64,000 nt of DNA from Leptonema sp964619535 (GTDB lineage Bacteria > Spirochaetota > Leptospiria > Leptospirales > Leptonemataceae). The stretch is from positions 124,001 through 188,000 of the forward strand of contig CAZUEX010000002.1 in NCBI GenBank assembly GCA_964619535.1. The letters run 5' to 3'. Positions 27,166 through 36,674 of the stretch are shown here, one piece after another; positions within the stretch are counted from its first letter, which is position 1, and the number at the start of each line of letters is the position of its first letter. A program made the translations under genes and the position numbers. Under the pieces are notes generated by a model. The model had not been told where the DNA came from. It worked only from the letters and a program-made list of their open reading frames with translations, and made no database searches.

Positions 27166-27993
27166 ATGAGAAATCGGTTGACGGATTGCACTGTGGAGGT
27201 CTTTGAAGCGGTGAGCGAAAATGCAGGTATTGAGATCGTCGACCACCCTCGTGGCGTGGTTGAAATCCGTCTGGCCCTGAACGAGAAAAACACCTTCAAC
27301 GAAGAGGCCTTTCTGCGACTTGGCAGGTTGCTCGTTGATGTGGGCAATAACAAAGACATTCGTGCCGTTGTCCTGAGCAGCGCCAGTGATACCTTTTTTT
27401 CCAACGGACTGGATCCACATATGTTTGTGGATCGTGACTTTCAGCACATCCATCGGGCTGTGGACCTGATTCTGCAGAGCACCCTGGAGCTTCTGCGACT
27501 TCCTCAGCCTGTGGTTGTGGCCATTAACGGTCACTGTATGGGCGCCGGTGCTGTTTTTGCTATCTTCTCTGACTATCGCCTTATGGCTTCGAGGAAAGGG
27601 CGGATTGGCTTTCCCGAGGTGCGTATTGGCCTGAGCTTCCCCTCGGGAGCTGCCATGCGGCTTTCAGAACTTGTCAATGCCAGAACGGCCCGTGATCTGC
27701 TTGTGGAAGGAAAGGCACTGAAGGCCGAAGAGGCCTGTGCCGTGGGCCTGATTGACAGGGTATGCAGCGCATCCGAGCTGATGCCGGAAGCACTGAAGCT
27801 GGCCACGTCACTGGCTGACAGGCCTCCGATGGCTCTGCAGGCAATCAAGCTGGCCCTTAAAGAAAGGGTGCTTCTGCATGTGGAACAGCGGATGCAGGAG
27901 GACCGCGACTGGCTGGTGCGTACGATTCATTCGCGTCACGGACAGGAAGGGTTTCGGTCGATCCTTGAGAATCGGCGTCCCGTCTTTGATTGA
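27166..27993 (+). CDS. Enoyl-CoA hydratase/isomerase family protein
   Basis: 275 residues from ATG 27166; a GTG at 27211 preceded by GGAGG (11-nt spacing) may be the true start, giving 260 residues. Crotonase fold: oxyanion-hole segments SSASDTFFSNGLD and NGHCMGAGA, and the second glutamate region GFPEVRIGLSFP. The first catalytic Glu of true hydratases seems replaced (GAVFAIF), so isomerase or another crotonase activity is possible. Probably acts in fatty-acid degradation and is followed by a hotdog thioesterase gene in the same direction. Confidence 0.88.
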   Translation: MRNRLTDCTVEVFEAVSENAGIEIVDHPRGVVEIRLALNEKNTFNEEAFLRLGRLLVDVGNNKDIRAVVLSSASDTFFSNGLDPHMFVDRDFQHIHRAVDLILQSTLELLRLPQPVVVAINGHCMGAGAVFAIFSDYRLMASRKGRIGFPEVRIGLSFPSGAAMRLSELVNARTARDLLVEGKALKAEEACAVGLIDRVCSASELMPEALKLATSLADRPPMALQAIKLALKERVLLHVEQRMQEDRDWLVRTIHSRHGQEGFRSILENRRPVFD

Positions 27994-28049
27994 ATCGATT
28001 GTATCTTAAATTGCCGGATGAATTCTACCGGAAGCGAACAGGAGCCTTT

Positions 28050-28526
28050 ATGGCAGAACAATCTATATCGAAAGAGAAACTGGAACAGATGCTGGCAGAG
28101 GATTTTGCGAAATTCCAGAAACCGGCCGGCATGGACATCAAACTCCCTCCCCCCTGCTTTCTGGAGATGAAAGGCGAGTATGTGGACTATGTCAGGAATC
28201 GCTCGCTTACGGTCCGTTTTCCGGTACAGCCGCATTTTGCCAATCCGACGGGGGCCATGCAGGGCGGCTTTATTACAGCGGCCTTCGACAATGTACTCGG
28301 CCCCTTGAGCTACCTCATTGCAAAAAAGCCAGCGGTCACGCTCGATCTGACGACGAACTACATCCGACCGATCATGGTGGGGGATGTCCTTACCGTGCAG
28401 GCGCAGATGGTTGGTCGCGGCTTTGCCACGATGCATATGTCTGCAGAAGCAAGGAATGCAAAAGGGAAGCTGGTTGCCACGGCAACCACCAACTGTGCCA
28501 TCCTATCGCTGCCATCTAATGGTTGA
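28050..28526 (+). CDS. PaaI-type hotdog thioesterase
   Basis: 158 residues from ATG 28050, with ribosome site AGGAGCC; an in-frame TTG at 27990 is rejected. ANPTGAMQGGFITAAFDNV fits the PaaI/acyl-CoA thioesterase helix, although the usual HGG is QGG here, and TTNYIRPIMVGDVL is the family's core strand. Expected to hydrolyse an acyl- or aryl-CoA. It lies 56 nt after the enoyl-CoA hydratase gene and its 3' end overlaps the convergent RNase D-like gene by 11 bp. Confidence 0.87.
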   Translation: MAEQSISKEKLEQMLAEDFAKFQKPAGMDIKLPPPCFLEMKGEYVDYVRNRSLTVRFPVQPHFANPTGAMQGGFITAAFDNVLGPLSYLIAKKPAVTLDLTTNYIRPIMVGDVLTVQAQMVGRGFATMHMSAEARNAKGKLVATATTNCAILSLPSNG

Positions 28527-29136
28527 AGATGTCGTCACCGAAGCCGCGAACATCCAGTTCGATCCGGTGCGGCAGGAATTGCAGGGCCTTTTCGAAGATG
28601 TCCTCACGCTTTTCTCTCTGTAGCATGCCATCGAGAACGCGTCGCAGATGAAAGAGGTAGATGACATCGCTCTGCGCATAGAGCAGTTGATCGTCGGTCA
28701 GGTCTGAACGGCCCCAGTCGGTGCTGGTGATGGATTTATCGAGGTTGTCGCCCGTAAACTCCTTTACGAGCTCTTTCAGCCCATGGCGGTCCGTGTATGT
28801 TCGTGCCATGCGCGATGCCAGCTTGGTACAGTAGATGTTCTTTACGTGGATCTGCAGTCGAATCCGCAGAAACGAACAGTCTGCTCGAGCGTAGTGAAAG
28901 ATCTTTGTAATCCTGTCGTTTTCGAACAGTTGTTTCAGTAGAAGAGGAGGCCTTGATTCATCGACCTGAACGAGGGCACAGGATCCATTTTCGCGAGCGA
29001 CCTGGATCAGGCACAGCCTGTCTCGATGAGGGTTGAGCCCCATCATCTCGCAATCGACGCCCAGTTCCGTCGCTGTGAGGAATTCCTCGAAGATATCGTT
29101 CGGAATGTCCTGCTGTACCAGGCGTGCTCGTTGCAT
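28516..29136 (-). CDS. RNase D-like DEDDy 3'-5' exonuclease
   Basis: 206 residues covering only the exonuclease domain; canonical RNase D adds HRDC domains. Catalytic residues: Asp28 and Glu30 (GVDCEMMGL), Asp86 (HYARADCSFL), and Tyr153-x3-Asp157 (LLYAQSDVIY). It probably trims structured RNA 3' ends such as tRNA precursors. The start is the ATG at 29136, and the M14 carboxypeptidase gene lies 24 nt upstream. Confidence 0.9.
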   Translation of the reverse strand: MQRARLVQQDIPNDIFEEFLTATELGVDCEMMGLNPHRDRLCLIQVARENGSCALVQVDESRPPLLLKQLFENDRITKIFHYARADCSFLRIRLQIHVKNIYCTKLASRMARTYTDRHGLKELVKEFTGDNLDKSITSTDWGRSDLTDDQLLYAQSDVIYLFHLRRVLDGMLQREKREDIFEKALQFLPHRIELDVRGFGDDIFNH

Positions 29137-29159
29137 GAAAAGGATCCTTTTTTGTTTTT

Positions 29160-30671
29160 CTACCGGGTCAAATAAAATTTCTCTTTACAGATTGCGAAGC
29201 AGGTAATCTTTTTTCGCACACTTCTGTAGCCCTGTGCTGCAACCTCCAGATGCAGCTGCTTGAGAGGACCGGGCAGCAGGTCAAAACGACCAGTATCCGG
29301 ATGAACGGTCCATCGTTCGTTTTGAAGTCTTACCTCGTCAAGAAGACGAATCTCGGCATTACGTACAGGATTACCCGATCGGTCCACAACCTTGATCTCA
29401 AGGCGGGGGCCTGTAAGCATCTCTCTTAAGGCTGCCTGCCAGATCGGACGCATGCCGGCAATGCTTCGAAGACCGTCCCCATAGAGTGGGCTGCTCATCG
29501 AGCCTTCTACGATGTAGGCCAGGGTTCCAAACCTGAAAAACAGCCAGTCCTGATCGGTTCCGTCAACACTATAGAGCTTTCTCGCTGCTGCATAGTGTCG
29601 TTTTGCTCGAAAAGACCTTCCGGATGCAACCCAGCGACGGGCATAGAAAAGGGCCCGGTCCGGCCAGGGATTCATGATGCCGTCAATGGTGTAGGGGAAG
29701 AGGACCCTCGTGGCAAAGGTATGATACGAAAAGGCCACGGCAAAGCGCTGGCGCTCTGCAAAGCGCATCATGGCCCTTGTTTCTGGCTCTGAGGCAGGCG
29801 AAGGACCGCGATAATCGTAGCCATCGGGGTTGCCGCCGGAAGCTCCGGTCTGTCCGCTGCCCCACTGAAATGGATAATTGCGGTTCAGGTCCACTCCGCG
29901 TGCATTCTTACGGCCGGCATGAATGCTCTGGTTCCAGTAATGATCAAGGCCGTCCGGATTTACCACGGGAACGATCCATATCTCCGTCGTGTTCAGCAGA
30001 TGTGTGCGCTCCTCGTCAGAAAGGCGCGGAAAGCGCGAAGCCAGATTGGCGGCCAGAGGGGGGCCAGGCAGATTGAGCAGATCGGCTGCCATATCGAGCA
30101 CGTAGTCAATCGATAGCAGTTCGTTTCCATGATGTGCGCCGTTGAATAGAAGGGATGGTTCGTCTTCGTCGAGCTCCGGGTTTCTTGAGATGCGCAGGGC
30201 TTCGATTGGACGATTTTTCACAGACCTTCCGATGACATAGCGTTTGCAAAGATCAGGTCGGCTTCTTTCAAAATAGAGCAGTATCTTCGCAACGATGTCA
30301 TCGTCTTTGTAACCGGCAAACCAGACCGCGGGGTCGTCCGATTGACGACGTTGCTCGATATCAGGGTCGACGTATCGAAACGGAACGTTCCGGATACGAC
30401 GAAAGCCGTTCTGCTTCAGCCATTGTGTCTTGCGAACCGGTACGCGAAAGATAGAGGCCGACATCCCCCTTTCGACTGGCTCGATGAAACCATGGACCTG
30501 CTGGAAGCGGGGCAGCTCTCTGTGAGGGATTTCATAGAAGGCATAGATATCCCACCAGTGGATGGCAGGTTCTTTGCCTGTCCATTCGTCCTGCATGCCG
30601 CTGCGACAGGAGCCGGCCAGGAAAACAACAGGCAAAAGAAACAGAAAAATGCGCGAACCGATCGAAAGCAT
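29160..30671 (-). CDS. M14-family zinc carboxypeptidase lipoprotein
   Basis: 503 residues. A signal peptide with lipobox LAGSC (Cys22) predicts a lipid-anchored exported protein. The zinc site H181-x2-E184 (GAHHGNEL), a further His in SYHTFATR and catalytic Glu in YIVEGSM match M14 carboxypeptidases, and WIVPVVNPDGLDH with DLNRNYPFQWG is typical. A C-terminal domain of about 90 residues looks like the beta-sandwich (transthyretin-like) module of regulatory carboxypeptidases. It likely trims peptides or peptidoglycan stems outside the cell membrane. Confidence 0.92.
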   Translation of the reverse strand: MLSIGSRIFLFLLPVVFLAGSCRSGMQDEWTGKEPAIHWWDIYAFYEIPHRELPRFQQVHGFIEPVERGMSASIFRVPVRKTQWLKQNGFRRIRNVPFRYVDPDIEQRRQSDDPAVWFAGYKDDDIVAKILLYFERSRPDLCKRYVIGRSVKNRPIEALRISRNPELDEDEPSLLFNGAHHGNELLSIDYVLDMAADLLNLPGPPLAANLASRFPRLSDEERTHLLNTTEIWIVPVVNPDGLDHYWNQSIHAGRKNARGVDLNRNYPFQWGSGQTGASGGNPDGYDYRGPSPASEPETRAMMRFAERQRFAVAFSYHTFATRVLFPYTIDGIMNPWPDRALFYARRWVASGRSFRAKRHYAAARKLYSVDGTDQDWLFFRFGTLAYIVEGSMSSPLYGDGLRSIAGMRPIWQAALREMLTGPRLEIKVVDRSGNPVRNAEIRLLDEVRLQNERWTVHPDTGRFDLLPGPLKQLHLEVAAQGYRSVRKKITCFAICKEKFYLTR

Positions 30672-30703
30672 CCATGCTCAGAGCGGCAAAAGGCCGTCGT
30701 TGA

Positions 30704-31348
30704 TCAACTCGCTTTTTTCTTCTTGAGCAATCTATAGAATTTCTGCACCTTCATCCAGTAATGCGGGTTGTAAAAGCCACGTCGCAGATTCCCCGGTCCG
30801 GCATTGTAGGCAAGTGCCACAAGAGCGGGATCGTGGAATTCATCAAACAGATAGCTCAGGTAATGCACACCGAGCATTACATTCACTTCCGTTTCATGGA
30901 TGTCGGCCGAATCAACAGACAGATTGGACCGATTCCGAATCCACACCAGTGTTGCCGGCATTACCTGCATGTATCCGCGTGCATTGGACCTTGAGATAGC
31001 CGTACGGTTGAAGCTTGATTCCGTCTCGATTACGGAGGTGATGAAAAGAACAGGATCAACGGGCTGTCCGTCGATACGCGCCGTTTCTGGAAGGCGTAAC
31101 AGGGCCGCTTCTTTGATGATGGTGCGGGCCAGTCTTTCGTCTTCGCCTGGTTCGATCTGCGGATTCATCTGCCGGATGTGATCTACCAGAAGGTCATGAT
31201 CGGTACGTCCGGGGATTTCCTGCTCAATGAGCCAGGGATCGGGGCCTGTCATTCGGGCCGGCTCCGGCATTTCTACGATACCGGCTGCCGTCAGCCCCGT
31301 AATGGTCAGGATGCTGCGTTTCAGAGTGCGTTTTCCGTTTCGCTTCAC
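30704..31348 (-). CDS. Lytic transglycosylase (SLT domain)
   Basis: 214 residues from GTG 31348, chosen because AGGAGGCCGCC precedes it. An N-terminal hydrophobic stretch suggests export. The SLT fold shows catalytic Glu in ETESSFN, then SRSNARGYMQVMPAT and YLSYLFDEF with YNAGPGN. It cleaves the glycan strands of peptidoglycan to 1,6-anhydro-muropeptides during growth or for insertion of envelope machines such as flagella. It lies 32 nt upstream of the M14 lipoprotein on the same strand, hinting at a cell-wall-turnover pair. Confidence 0.9.
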   Translation of the reverse strand: MKRNGKRTLKRSILTITGLTAAGIVEMPEPARMTGPDPWLIEQEIPGRTDHDLLVDHIRQMNPQIEPGEDERLARTIIKEAALLRLPETARIDGQPVDPVLFITSVIETESSFNRTAISRSNARGYMQVMPATLVWIRNRSNLSVDSADIHETEVNVMLGVHYLSYLFDEFHDPALVALAYNAGPGNLRRGFYNPHYWMKVQKFYRLLKKKKAS

Positions 31349-31435
31349 GGCGGCCTCCTGAATAGATGTTGCCGTGCACGGGAAATTGTGCACCGCACAA
31401 ACCAGTTTTTTCAGGGGCCCCCTGGCGTCGAGTAG

Positions 31436-31468
31436 AAAAGGCCCTGCATTTGCAGAGCCTTTTCGTAT
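31436..31468 (-). terminator. Rho-independent terminator after the 31513-32955 lipoprotein gene
   Basis: On the minus strand AAAAGGCTCTGC and GCAGGGCCTTTT pair with one mismatch around an AAAT loop, ending in TTTTCT. It lies 45 nt after the stop codon at 31513. Confidence 0.75.
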
Positions 31469-31512
31469 GGGTCAGGGCGCTACGGCGCCACATTGCGTGA
31501 AGGACGGCCGGA

Positions 31513-32955
31513 TCAGACCTGGCCTTCTTTCAGCCTTTCTCTTTCAATCTTTACGTTGTAGGTCTCAAACAGTTCCCTTTTGATCCTCTGGAAGGTGGAC
31601 TGACGTTTTTCCTGCATCAGGCCTGCCTCGATTCGATCTCTGACCTGGGACAGGGTTTTTCCTTTGAACTCGTTGAACCGACGCAGCTCATAGGCCTGTT
31701 TGATCTCTTCATCGGTGATCGTCGTGTTTGAGATCTCGCGGGTAAGATAGAGGTTGGCAAGCAGGTCGTTCGTCTGCAGGTCCTTTAAAAACTGGACGTC
31801 ATCGGATTCCATTACGTCGTCATAGTGGGATGACTTCTTCAGGAGTTCGGTGGGCAGAAAGACATTCATGGCCAGCATGAACTGTTCTTCGGGCTGCAGC
31901 TTTTCAATGCCGGCTTCCTTCTTCAGATCGGCGTAGTGATAGGCCTGACCGTCAATCTTGAAAAGGAGGGCATCGTCCGCCGGAACCTCTGTCCATGTCG
32001 ACGGAGGAGTTTCGCCATCTGCGAACGTTACCGGATGGGCCTTTCTCAGGTTTTCCATCTCGTTACGAAGCATGTTTCGGGTTTCGCGACGAATCTGGGC
32101 CGCTGCCTGTTCTTTTGCGAGGTTCTTCACCTCGTCATCTCCCATCATGCCGGGCTGTTGTGTATTGCTGTCTGTTGAGCGACCGGCTGTTTCATAGTAT
32201 TTGCGAACTGCATTCTGGGAACGCCTGTAGAATTCCAGAAAGATCCGTTCCAGGGCATCGCCTTCGACCTCGCGAACCTTCAGGCTGCGGATGAGCCATA
32301 TCCCCTGGTTGTTATTGATCAGTACGAACTTTTTGTCGGTGCGGTCCTTGATAGGATCGGTGAGATCGGCAAGGGGATTGGGATTGCAGGATATACAGAA
32401 AGGATCGAGGTATCCCCCCTGGATGCGATAGCGCTGGTTCTCGTTGGTTTCAAAGATGATCGATTCCACTTCGCCGTCGTCTTTTGCCTGATTCAGCCTT
32501 TTGAGGAGCTGTTCTGCTTCGGCCTTGCGATCCTGTTCCGGATCGTGCTTTAGAAAGACCATCTGTGCATCGAGCATGGTGAACTTATGCGAATCGGCAT
32601 TCTTTTTCAGATACAGGTCGAAGCCGGCAAGCAGCGCTCTGCGGTCGAGCATGATCTGGTTGCGCTGGAACTCTTCGCTTTTCTCAAGCCCGGCTTCTCT
32701 GGCTGCAGCGGCGGCAACACGGATCAGGGCCAGGTTTTGCAGGATTTCGTCCTGCATGGCTACGGTGACCTGAGATGGGTCATAGGAGCCCATGGTCAGG
32801 GTGAGGAAGGTCTTCAGATCGCCACGTGTAATCGTCTGATCTTCACCGTTGTTGCTGTAGGTTACAAGGGCCTGTCTGTCTCCACAGGAAACAAGCAATG
32901 CTGTAAAAAGGAGGATAAACAGCGAGGTTTTACTGAGTCTGTCGATAATTGTCAT
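31513..32955 (-). CDS. Large SurA/PpiC-like lipoprotein
   Basis: 480 residues from ATG 32955 (CGGAGAAATTC upstream; the 9-residue longer form is less likely). Signal peptide and lipobox LLVSC (Cys24). The long helical, charged sequence with SurA_N-like repeats of 'FLTLTMGSY...' and C-terminal 'EIKQAYELRRFNEFKGKTL' recalls PpiC/SurA-type folding factors, but I see no clear parvulin active site, so isomerase activity is doubtful. It would act as a periplasmic chaperone on exported proteins. A CxxC (CISC) sits in the middle. Confidence 0.65.
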   Translation of the reverse strand: MTIIDRLSKTSLFILLFTALLVSCGDRQALVTYSNNGEDQTITRGDLKTFLTLTMGSYDPSQVTVAMQDEILQNLALIRVAAAAAREAGLEKSEEFQRNQIMLDRRALLAGFDLYLKKNADSHKFTMLDAQMVFLKHDPEQDRKAEAEQLLKRLNQAKDDGEVESIIFETNENQRYRIQGGYLDPFCISCNPNPLADLTDPIKDRTDKKFVLINNNQGIWLIRSLKVREVEGDALERIFLEFYRRSQNAVRKYYETAGRSTDSNTQQPGMMGDDEVKNLAKEQAAAQIRRETRNMLRNEMENLRKAHPVTFADGETPPSTWTEVPADDALLFKIDGQAYHYADLKKEAGIEKLQPEEQFMLAMNVFLPTELLKKSSHYDDVMESDDVQFLKDLQTNDLLANLYLTREISNTTITDEEIKQAYELRRFNEFKGKTLSQVRDRIEAGLMQEKRQSTFQRIKRELFETYNVKIERERLKEGQV

Positions 32956-33010
32956 GAATTTCTCCGGTGTCAATGTTTTCACGTCCGGGCCGGAAGGGAA
33001 TCATAATTGC

Positions 33011-33048
33011 GACCTTTTTTTTCAGTATGCGGGGACGAAAAAAAGGTC
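33011..33048 (-). other. Long A/T-tract inverted repeat
   Basis: GACCTTTTTTT and AAAAAAAGGTC pair perfectly (11 bp) around a 16-nt loop, 10 nt after the stop of the coiled-coil gene at 33059. It resembles a terminator with an unusual A/T stem, and its T-tract read from the minus strand would follow only four GC pairs. It also lies in the leader of the lipoprotein gene at 31513-32955. Confidence 0.5.
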
Positions 33049-33058
33049 CGGAAGCCAA

Positions 33059-33559
33059 TCATTCAAACCGGAACAGGAAAGGCGGCCGTTTTTTCGAGGA
33101 GTAGTTCTTCTGAGCTGTGCCCGGTGCCGGCGCCGTTTCTTTGCCGTTTGCGGCTTTATCAGGGGCAGTCTTGCTTTCCTGAACCGGCCTGGCAGGTGCA
33201 GGTTTGGCGGCGGGCTCCGGGGCCTCTGCAGGTGCGGTCACTGTGGCCTTTACCGGCTGACGGGGCTTTTCCTGTTCTGTATCCGGTGTGGTACGCCGGG
33301 AGATTTCAGGGCGTACGGGCGTTTCCGGCCGTCTGCCGTCGGACAGCATGGCCTCAAAGTGCGGGGGGATACGGATGACCTGGGCATTGATGCGCTGTTT
33401 TAGCTGGCGCAGGCGAAAAGACTCTTCTACAAGGGAGTCTCGCAGTCGTGCCGAATACTCGCGGTCCATCTGAAGGGTGCCAAGAAGTGCTTCCAGCTCT
33501 TCGATATCCCTGTCGATTCTCTCGACCTTTCGCAGAAGATGTACGACCCGCAAGTTCAT
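33059..33559 (-). CDS. Coiled-coil protein with Pro/Ala-rich tail
   Basis: 166 residues from ATG 33559; a start at 33622 would add 21 residues. Residues about 5-65 form a strongly charged coiled coil (RKVERIDRDIEELEALL), then a long Ala/Pro/Lys/Glu-rich low-complexity tail ending in basic residues. No signal peptide, membrane span or domain is recognised. It might be a scaffold or linker. The neighbouring genes give no strong hint. Confidence 0.5.
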   Translation of the reverse strand: MNLRVVHLLRKVERIDRDIEELEALLGTLQMDREYSARLRDSLVEESFRLRQLKQRINAQVIRIPPHFEAMLSDGRRPETPVRPEISRRTTPDTEQEKPRQPVKATVTAPAEAPEPAAKPAPARPVQESKTAPDKAANGKETAPAPGTAQKNYSSKKRPPFLFRFE

Positions 33560-33693
33560 AGCTTTTGCTGGTAGGATGGTTCGCTGTGGTTCTATGTCAA
33601 GCCATATCCCTGAATCGGGCATCCCCTGAGAAAGGACTGGAAAAATGGCAGGCCCTGTAGAGTCTGGCAGCTTCCTCAGACGGATTTTGATCT

Positions 33694-34452
33694 ATGAAAT
33701 GGATTCGAGTTACTGAACCGGTTGGAAGCGGCTTCAATCTAAAGCGCAAGCTCTATCATATGGCCGGATTGCTCGTTCCGGTGATGCTGTACGGCGATGT
33801 ATTTCGTTTTCTGTCCGATGATCCACATATTACGCGCCGGGTGCTGATCGGCCTTCTTATTCTTGCCAATGTTTTGCTGCTTGTCATGGAAACCCTGCGT
33901 CTGAAACACCAGGGGTTTCGATATCACTTTCATCGTCTTTTTGGATCTTTGATGAAAGAAGCGGAACGTGACCGCGTACACGGCACGGTGGCCTACATGA
34001 TCGCCAACCTGCTGCTTGTGCTGTTTTTCTCTGACGAGGTCGTTGTTCTTTCGTTAACCTTTTTGGTGCTGGCCGATCCTCTGGCCGCTCTGGTTGGGAT
34101 ATACTTCGGCCGGCTTCGTTTCTGGAATGGCAAGTCGGTAGAAGGCATGCTTGCCTTTATCATCGGTTCTTTTCTATCGGGTATCATCTTTTACATGATC
34201 CAGGACACCCTGAACAGGGGGCAGCTTCCGTTTACCCTTTCTTCTGGCTCTACCGCAGCCGTCCTCGCTGTACTTGGATTTGCTGCCGTTGTTGCTGCCC
34301 TTGCTGAGTTCTTCTCTGTTGTTACCCTGCATGGCGTGGTAGACGATAATCTCATTGTTCCACTGGCCGCTGCCTTTGCCTTTGTGGCGGCCGTTTTGTT
34401 TCTGGGTTTTGCGCCTTCGACGGTTTTCTTCGATTTGAAGGGAATGCTATAA
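33694..34452 (+). CDS. DGK1/dolichol-kinase-like CTP-dependent lipid kinase family protein
   Basis: 252 residues with seven or so membrane segments. LKRKLYHMAGLLVP, GTVAYMIANLLL and LADPLAALVGIYFGRLRFWNGKSVEG match the SEC59/DGK1/VTE5 (dolichol/phytol/diacylglycerol kinase) family. Eukaryotic members use CTP to phosphorylate lipid alcohols; bacterial ones are poorly characterised. It is 3 nt upstream of an LptF/G-like permease, so a role in undecaprenol or diacylglycerol recycling for the envelope is a fair guess. Confidence 0.75.
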   Translation: MKWIRVTEPVGSGFNLKRKLYHMAGLLVPVMLYGDVFRFLSDDPHITRRVLIGLLILANVLLLVMETLRLKHQGFRYHFHRLFGSLMKEAERDRVHGTVAYMIANLLLVLFFSDEVVVLSLTFLVLADPLAALVGIYFGRLRFWNGKSVEGMLAFIIGSFLSGIIFYMIQDTLNRGQLPFTLSSGSTAAVLAVLGFAAVVAALAEFFSVVTLHGVVDDNLIVPLAAAFAFVAAVLFLGFAPSTVFFDLKGML

Positions 34453-34455
34453 GCT

Positions 34456-35556
34456 ATGAAGTTGAACAGGATCGATCGCTATCTGGGAGGGGAGTTTGTT
34501 AAGGGATTTCTCCTGGCGCTGTTCGGACTGTTGCTTGTCGTTTTCAGCCTTTCTGTAAACGAGGCAATGAAGATTGAAAGCAAGCAGCCGAAGTACTTCC
34601 TCTACATGCATCTGCTGACGACCATTCCTCAGCTGATGGTTACGGTAACCCCGGCGGCGATCATGTTCTCTGTATGCTTTGTAGTAGCTCAGTTTACGAT
34701 GGCCCGTGAGCTGGTGGCCATCTTTGCATCGGGGATCAGCTTTTATCGTGCGGTGGCGGTCATATTCGTTTTTGCCTTTATACTGAGTCTTTTTCTTATC
34801 GTGTTTCAGAACTACGTTGTCGTTCCGTCCAACCGGGCATCCCTGGAGTGGCTGGAACAGTACCGCAAAAACACGAAGCGAAAGCTAGACGTTGTCTGGC
34901 AGCGCAGCTATCGCGGCAAGAGGGCCTTCTATTTTGTGCAGTATCTTGATCGCGAAGAGAATCGGATTATGGGTGGCTTTCACATCCTGTATTATCGTCC
35001 CGGAACAGTGCCTCTGAAACCGTTGCGGATGATTGAGGCAAAAGAGGCCATATACACCGGTGACCGTAGCTGGACCCTGAAGCTTGCTCGCGAGAGTTTT
35101 TTCGACGAAGATCTGAATGTCCGCGAAGTGAAATTGCATGTGGAGCTTCCCGTTACCCTCGATGAAGACCTGAACTTCTTTACCCGTCCAAGACGGGACC
35201 CATCCGAATTAAACCTTGCGGAATTGCTGGAAGAAATAGAAACGCGAGAGCAGGCCGGATTCAATGCTACGGATTACCGGGTGCATTTTCATGCAACCAT
35301 AGCCTTTCCTTTTATGAGCTTTATCGTGGCCATCGTGGGCGCCATTGCAGGGAATATGGGTTCGCTTCGCTCCGGTGGTCCGCTGATTCGAGCCCTGTTG
35401 CTTTCTACGGCAACGATATTTTTTTACATCGTTACGATACGACTCGGCCAGAGCCTGGGTGAGAATAACATCCTGCCACCCTTTGTGGCCGGGTGGGCCT
35501 CAACGGCGGTCTTTGCCGCCGTATCGGTTGTGCTCATCATAAAGCATCGCCGTTAG
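34456..35556 (+). CDS. LptF/LptG-family permease (YjgP/YjgQ)
   Basis: 366 residues. The typical pattern is three N-terminal membrane segments, a large periplasmic jellyroll region (about 105-270) and three C-terminal segments (GVIAFPFMSFIVAIVGAIAGN, then two more). DRYLGGEFVKGFLLALFG is a standard LptF/G start. Together with LptB it extracts LPS from the inner membrane for transport to the outer membrane. Co-transcribed with the kinase-like gene. No partner lptG is nearby; the stop overlaps that of the convergent GT9 gene. Confidence 0.92.
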   Translation: MKLNRIDRYLGGEFVKGFLLALFGLLLVVFSLSVNEAMKIESKQPKYFLYMHLLTTIPQLMVTVTPAAIMFSVCFVVAQFTMARELVAIFASGISFYRAVAVIFVFAFILSLFLIVFQNYVVVPSNRASLEWLEQYRKNTKRKLDVVWQRSYRGKRAFYFVQYLDREENRIMGGFHILYYRPGTVPLKPLRMIEAKEAIYTGDRSWTLKLARESFFDEDLNVREVKLHVELPVTLDEDLNFFTRPRRDPSELNLAELLEEIETREQAGFNATDYRVHFHATIAFPFMSFIVAIVGAIAGNMGSLRSGGPLIRALLLSTATIFFYIVTIRLGQSLGENNILPPFVAGWASTAVFAAVSVVLIIKHRR

Positions 35557-36674
35557 GAGTCTGATCTGCTGGCTGCACGGGCAAGGATGGTCTTGCGGGC
35601 AGCAATCTGGGCCGGCACAGGTCGTTTTACGATATGACACAGTGCTGCGAAGATATCTGCCGGATCAATCCAGTTCATGCAGGCCAGGTCACCGCGAAAG
35701 CACCCTTTGTTTCCGAAGATGGAGCAGGGGCGACAGTCCAGCAGTTCCGTAGGAACCTGCACGATATTCCGATCATCCTGACCATACGGGCCAAAACCGG
35801 AATACGGATGGGTGGATCCCCAGATGGACAGAACCGGCCGACCGAGCAGGGCAGCCATATGCATGTTGAAAGAGTCCATGGCAATCATGGCATCCAGCCT
35901 GTCCATCAGACCGATCTCACCCTCCAGCGTTAGATTGCCGGCAACCATGACTGCCTTGTCCGGTGCACAGGCCACAAGCTCTTCGAGCAGGGCGATCTCT
36001 CGCTTTCCTCCTCCGAACAGGAAGAGCTTGCAGGGAACATGATAATCAATAAGCCGCACCACATCGCGGATACGCTCGAAGGGATAGGTCTTTGGTTCAT
36101 GTCCGGCAAAGGGGGCCAGTCCGATCCAGAGGGTGTCTTTTCTGGTGATGTTTCGTTCTGCAAGGAAGTCCCTGGCCAGCTTTCGGGCCCGGGTTTCTGG
36201 AGTAATCCAGGGACCGCTGCCAGGATTCGCCGAAAGGCCTGCCCGTTCAAATACGTGCAGGTAACGTTCTACGACATGAGGCAGTGGATGCAGGACCTTG
36301 TTGCGGCGTCGTATCTGAAGTCGCTTTTCTTTACGCCCTTTCACGATACGGGCAAAAGGAAGCTTGCGGTGGTAGAATAGGGCAAGGAGACGCGAACGCA
36401 GCGAGCCGTGCAGATCGATGCCATAGTCAAAAGGCCCGAGACGCTCCAGCTCCCTGTACAGCCGGTAGACTCCTTTAAGGCCTCTGTACTTCCGCAGGCG
36501 AAGATCAACACCGATTACTTCTGCACCGGGAATGTTATAGAAAAATGGTTCGTACTCCTTGCGGGTTACAACGGTCTGACGTACTTTCGGGTAGGCTCGT
36601 GCCAGCGCACCAAGGACGGGCGCCATAAGCGCCACATCCCCCATGGCCGAGAAACGTACAATCAACAAATGCAT
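35553..36674 (-). CDS. Glycosyltransferase family 9 (heptosyltransferase-like)
   Basis: 373 residues. The start MHLLIVRFSAMGDVAL with the G-D of the acceptor site, AHEPKTYPFERI and the C-terminal DSFNMHMAALLGRPVLSIWGSTHP are diagnostic of GT9 enzymes that transfer heptose-type sugars to LPS core. It follows the DUF4254 gene with a TGATG overlap, so both likely work on LPS. It is convergent with lptF. The sugar donor is unproven. Confidence 0.92.
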   Translation of the reverse strand: MHLLIVRFSAMGDVALMAPVLGALARAYPKVRQTVVTRKEYEPFFYNIPGAEVIGVDLRLRKYRGLKGVYRLYRELERLGPFDYGIDLHGSLRSRLLALFYHRKLPFARIVKGRKEKRLQIRRRNKVLHPLPHVVERYLHVFERAGLSANPGSGPWITPETRARKLARDFLAERNITRKDTLWIGLAPFAGHEPKTYPFERIRDVVRLIDYHVPCKLFLFGGGKREIALLEELVACAPDKAVMVAGNLTLEGEIGLMDRLDAMIAMDSFNMHMAALLGRPVLSIWGSTHPYSGFGPYGQDDRNIVQVPTELLDCRPCSIFGNKGCFRGDLACMNWIDPADIFAALCHIVKRPVPAQIAARKTILARAASRSDS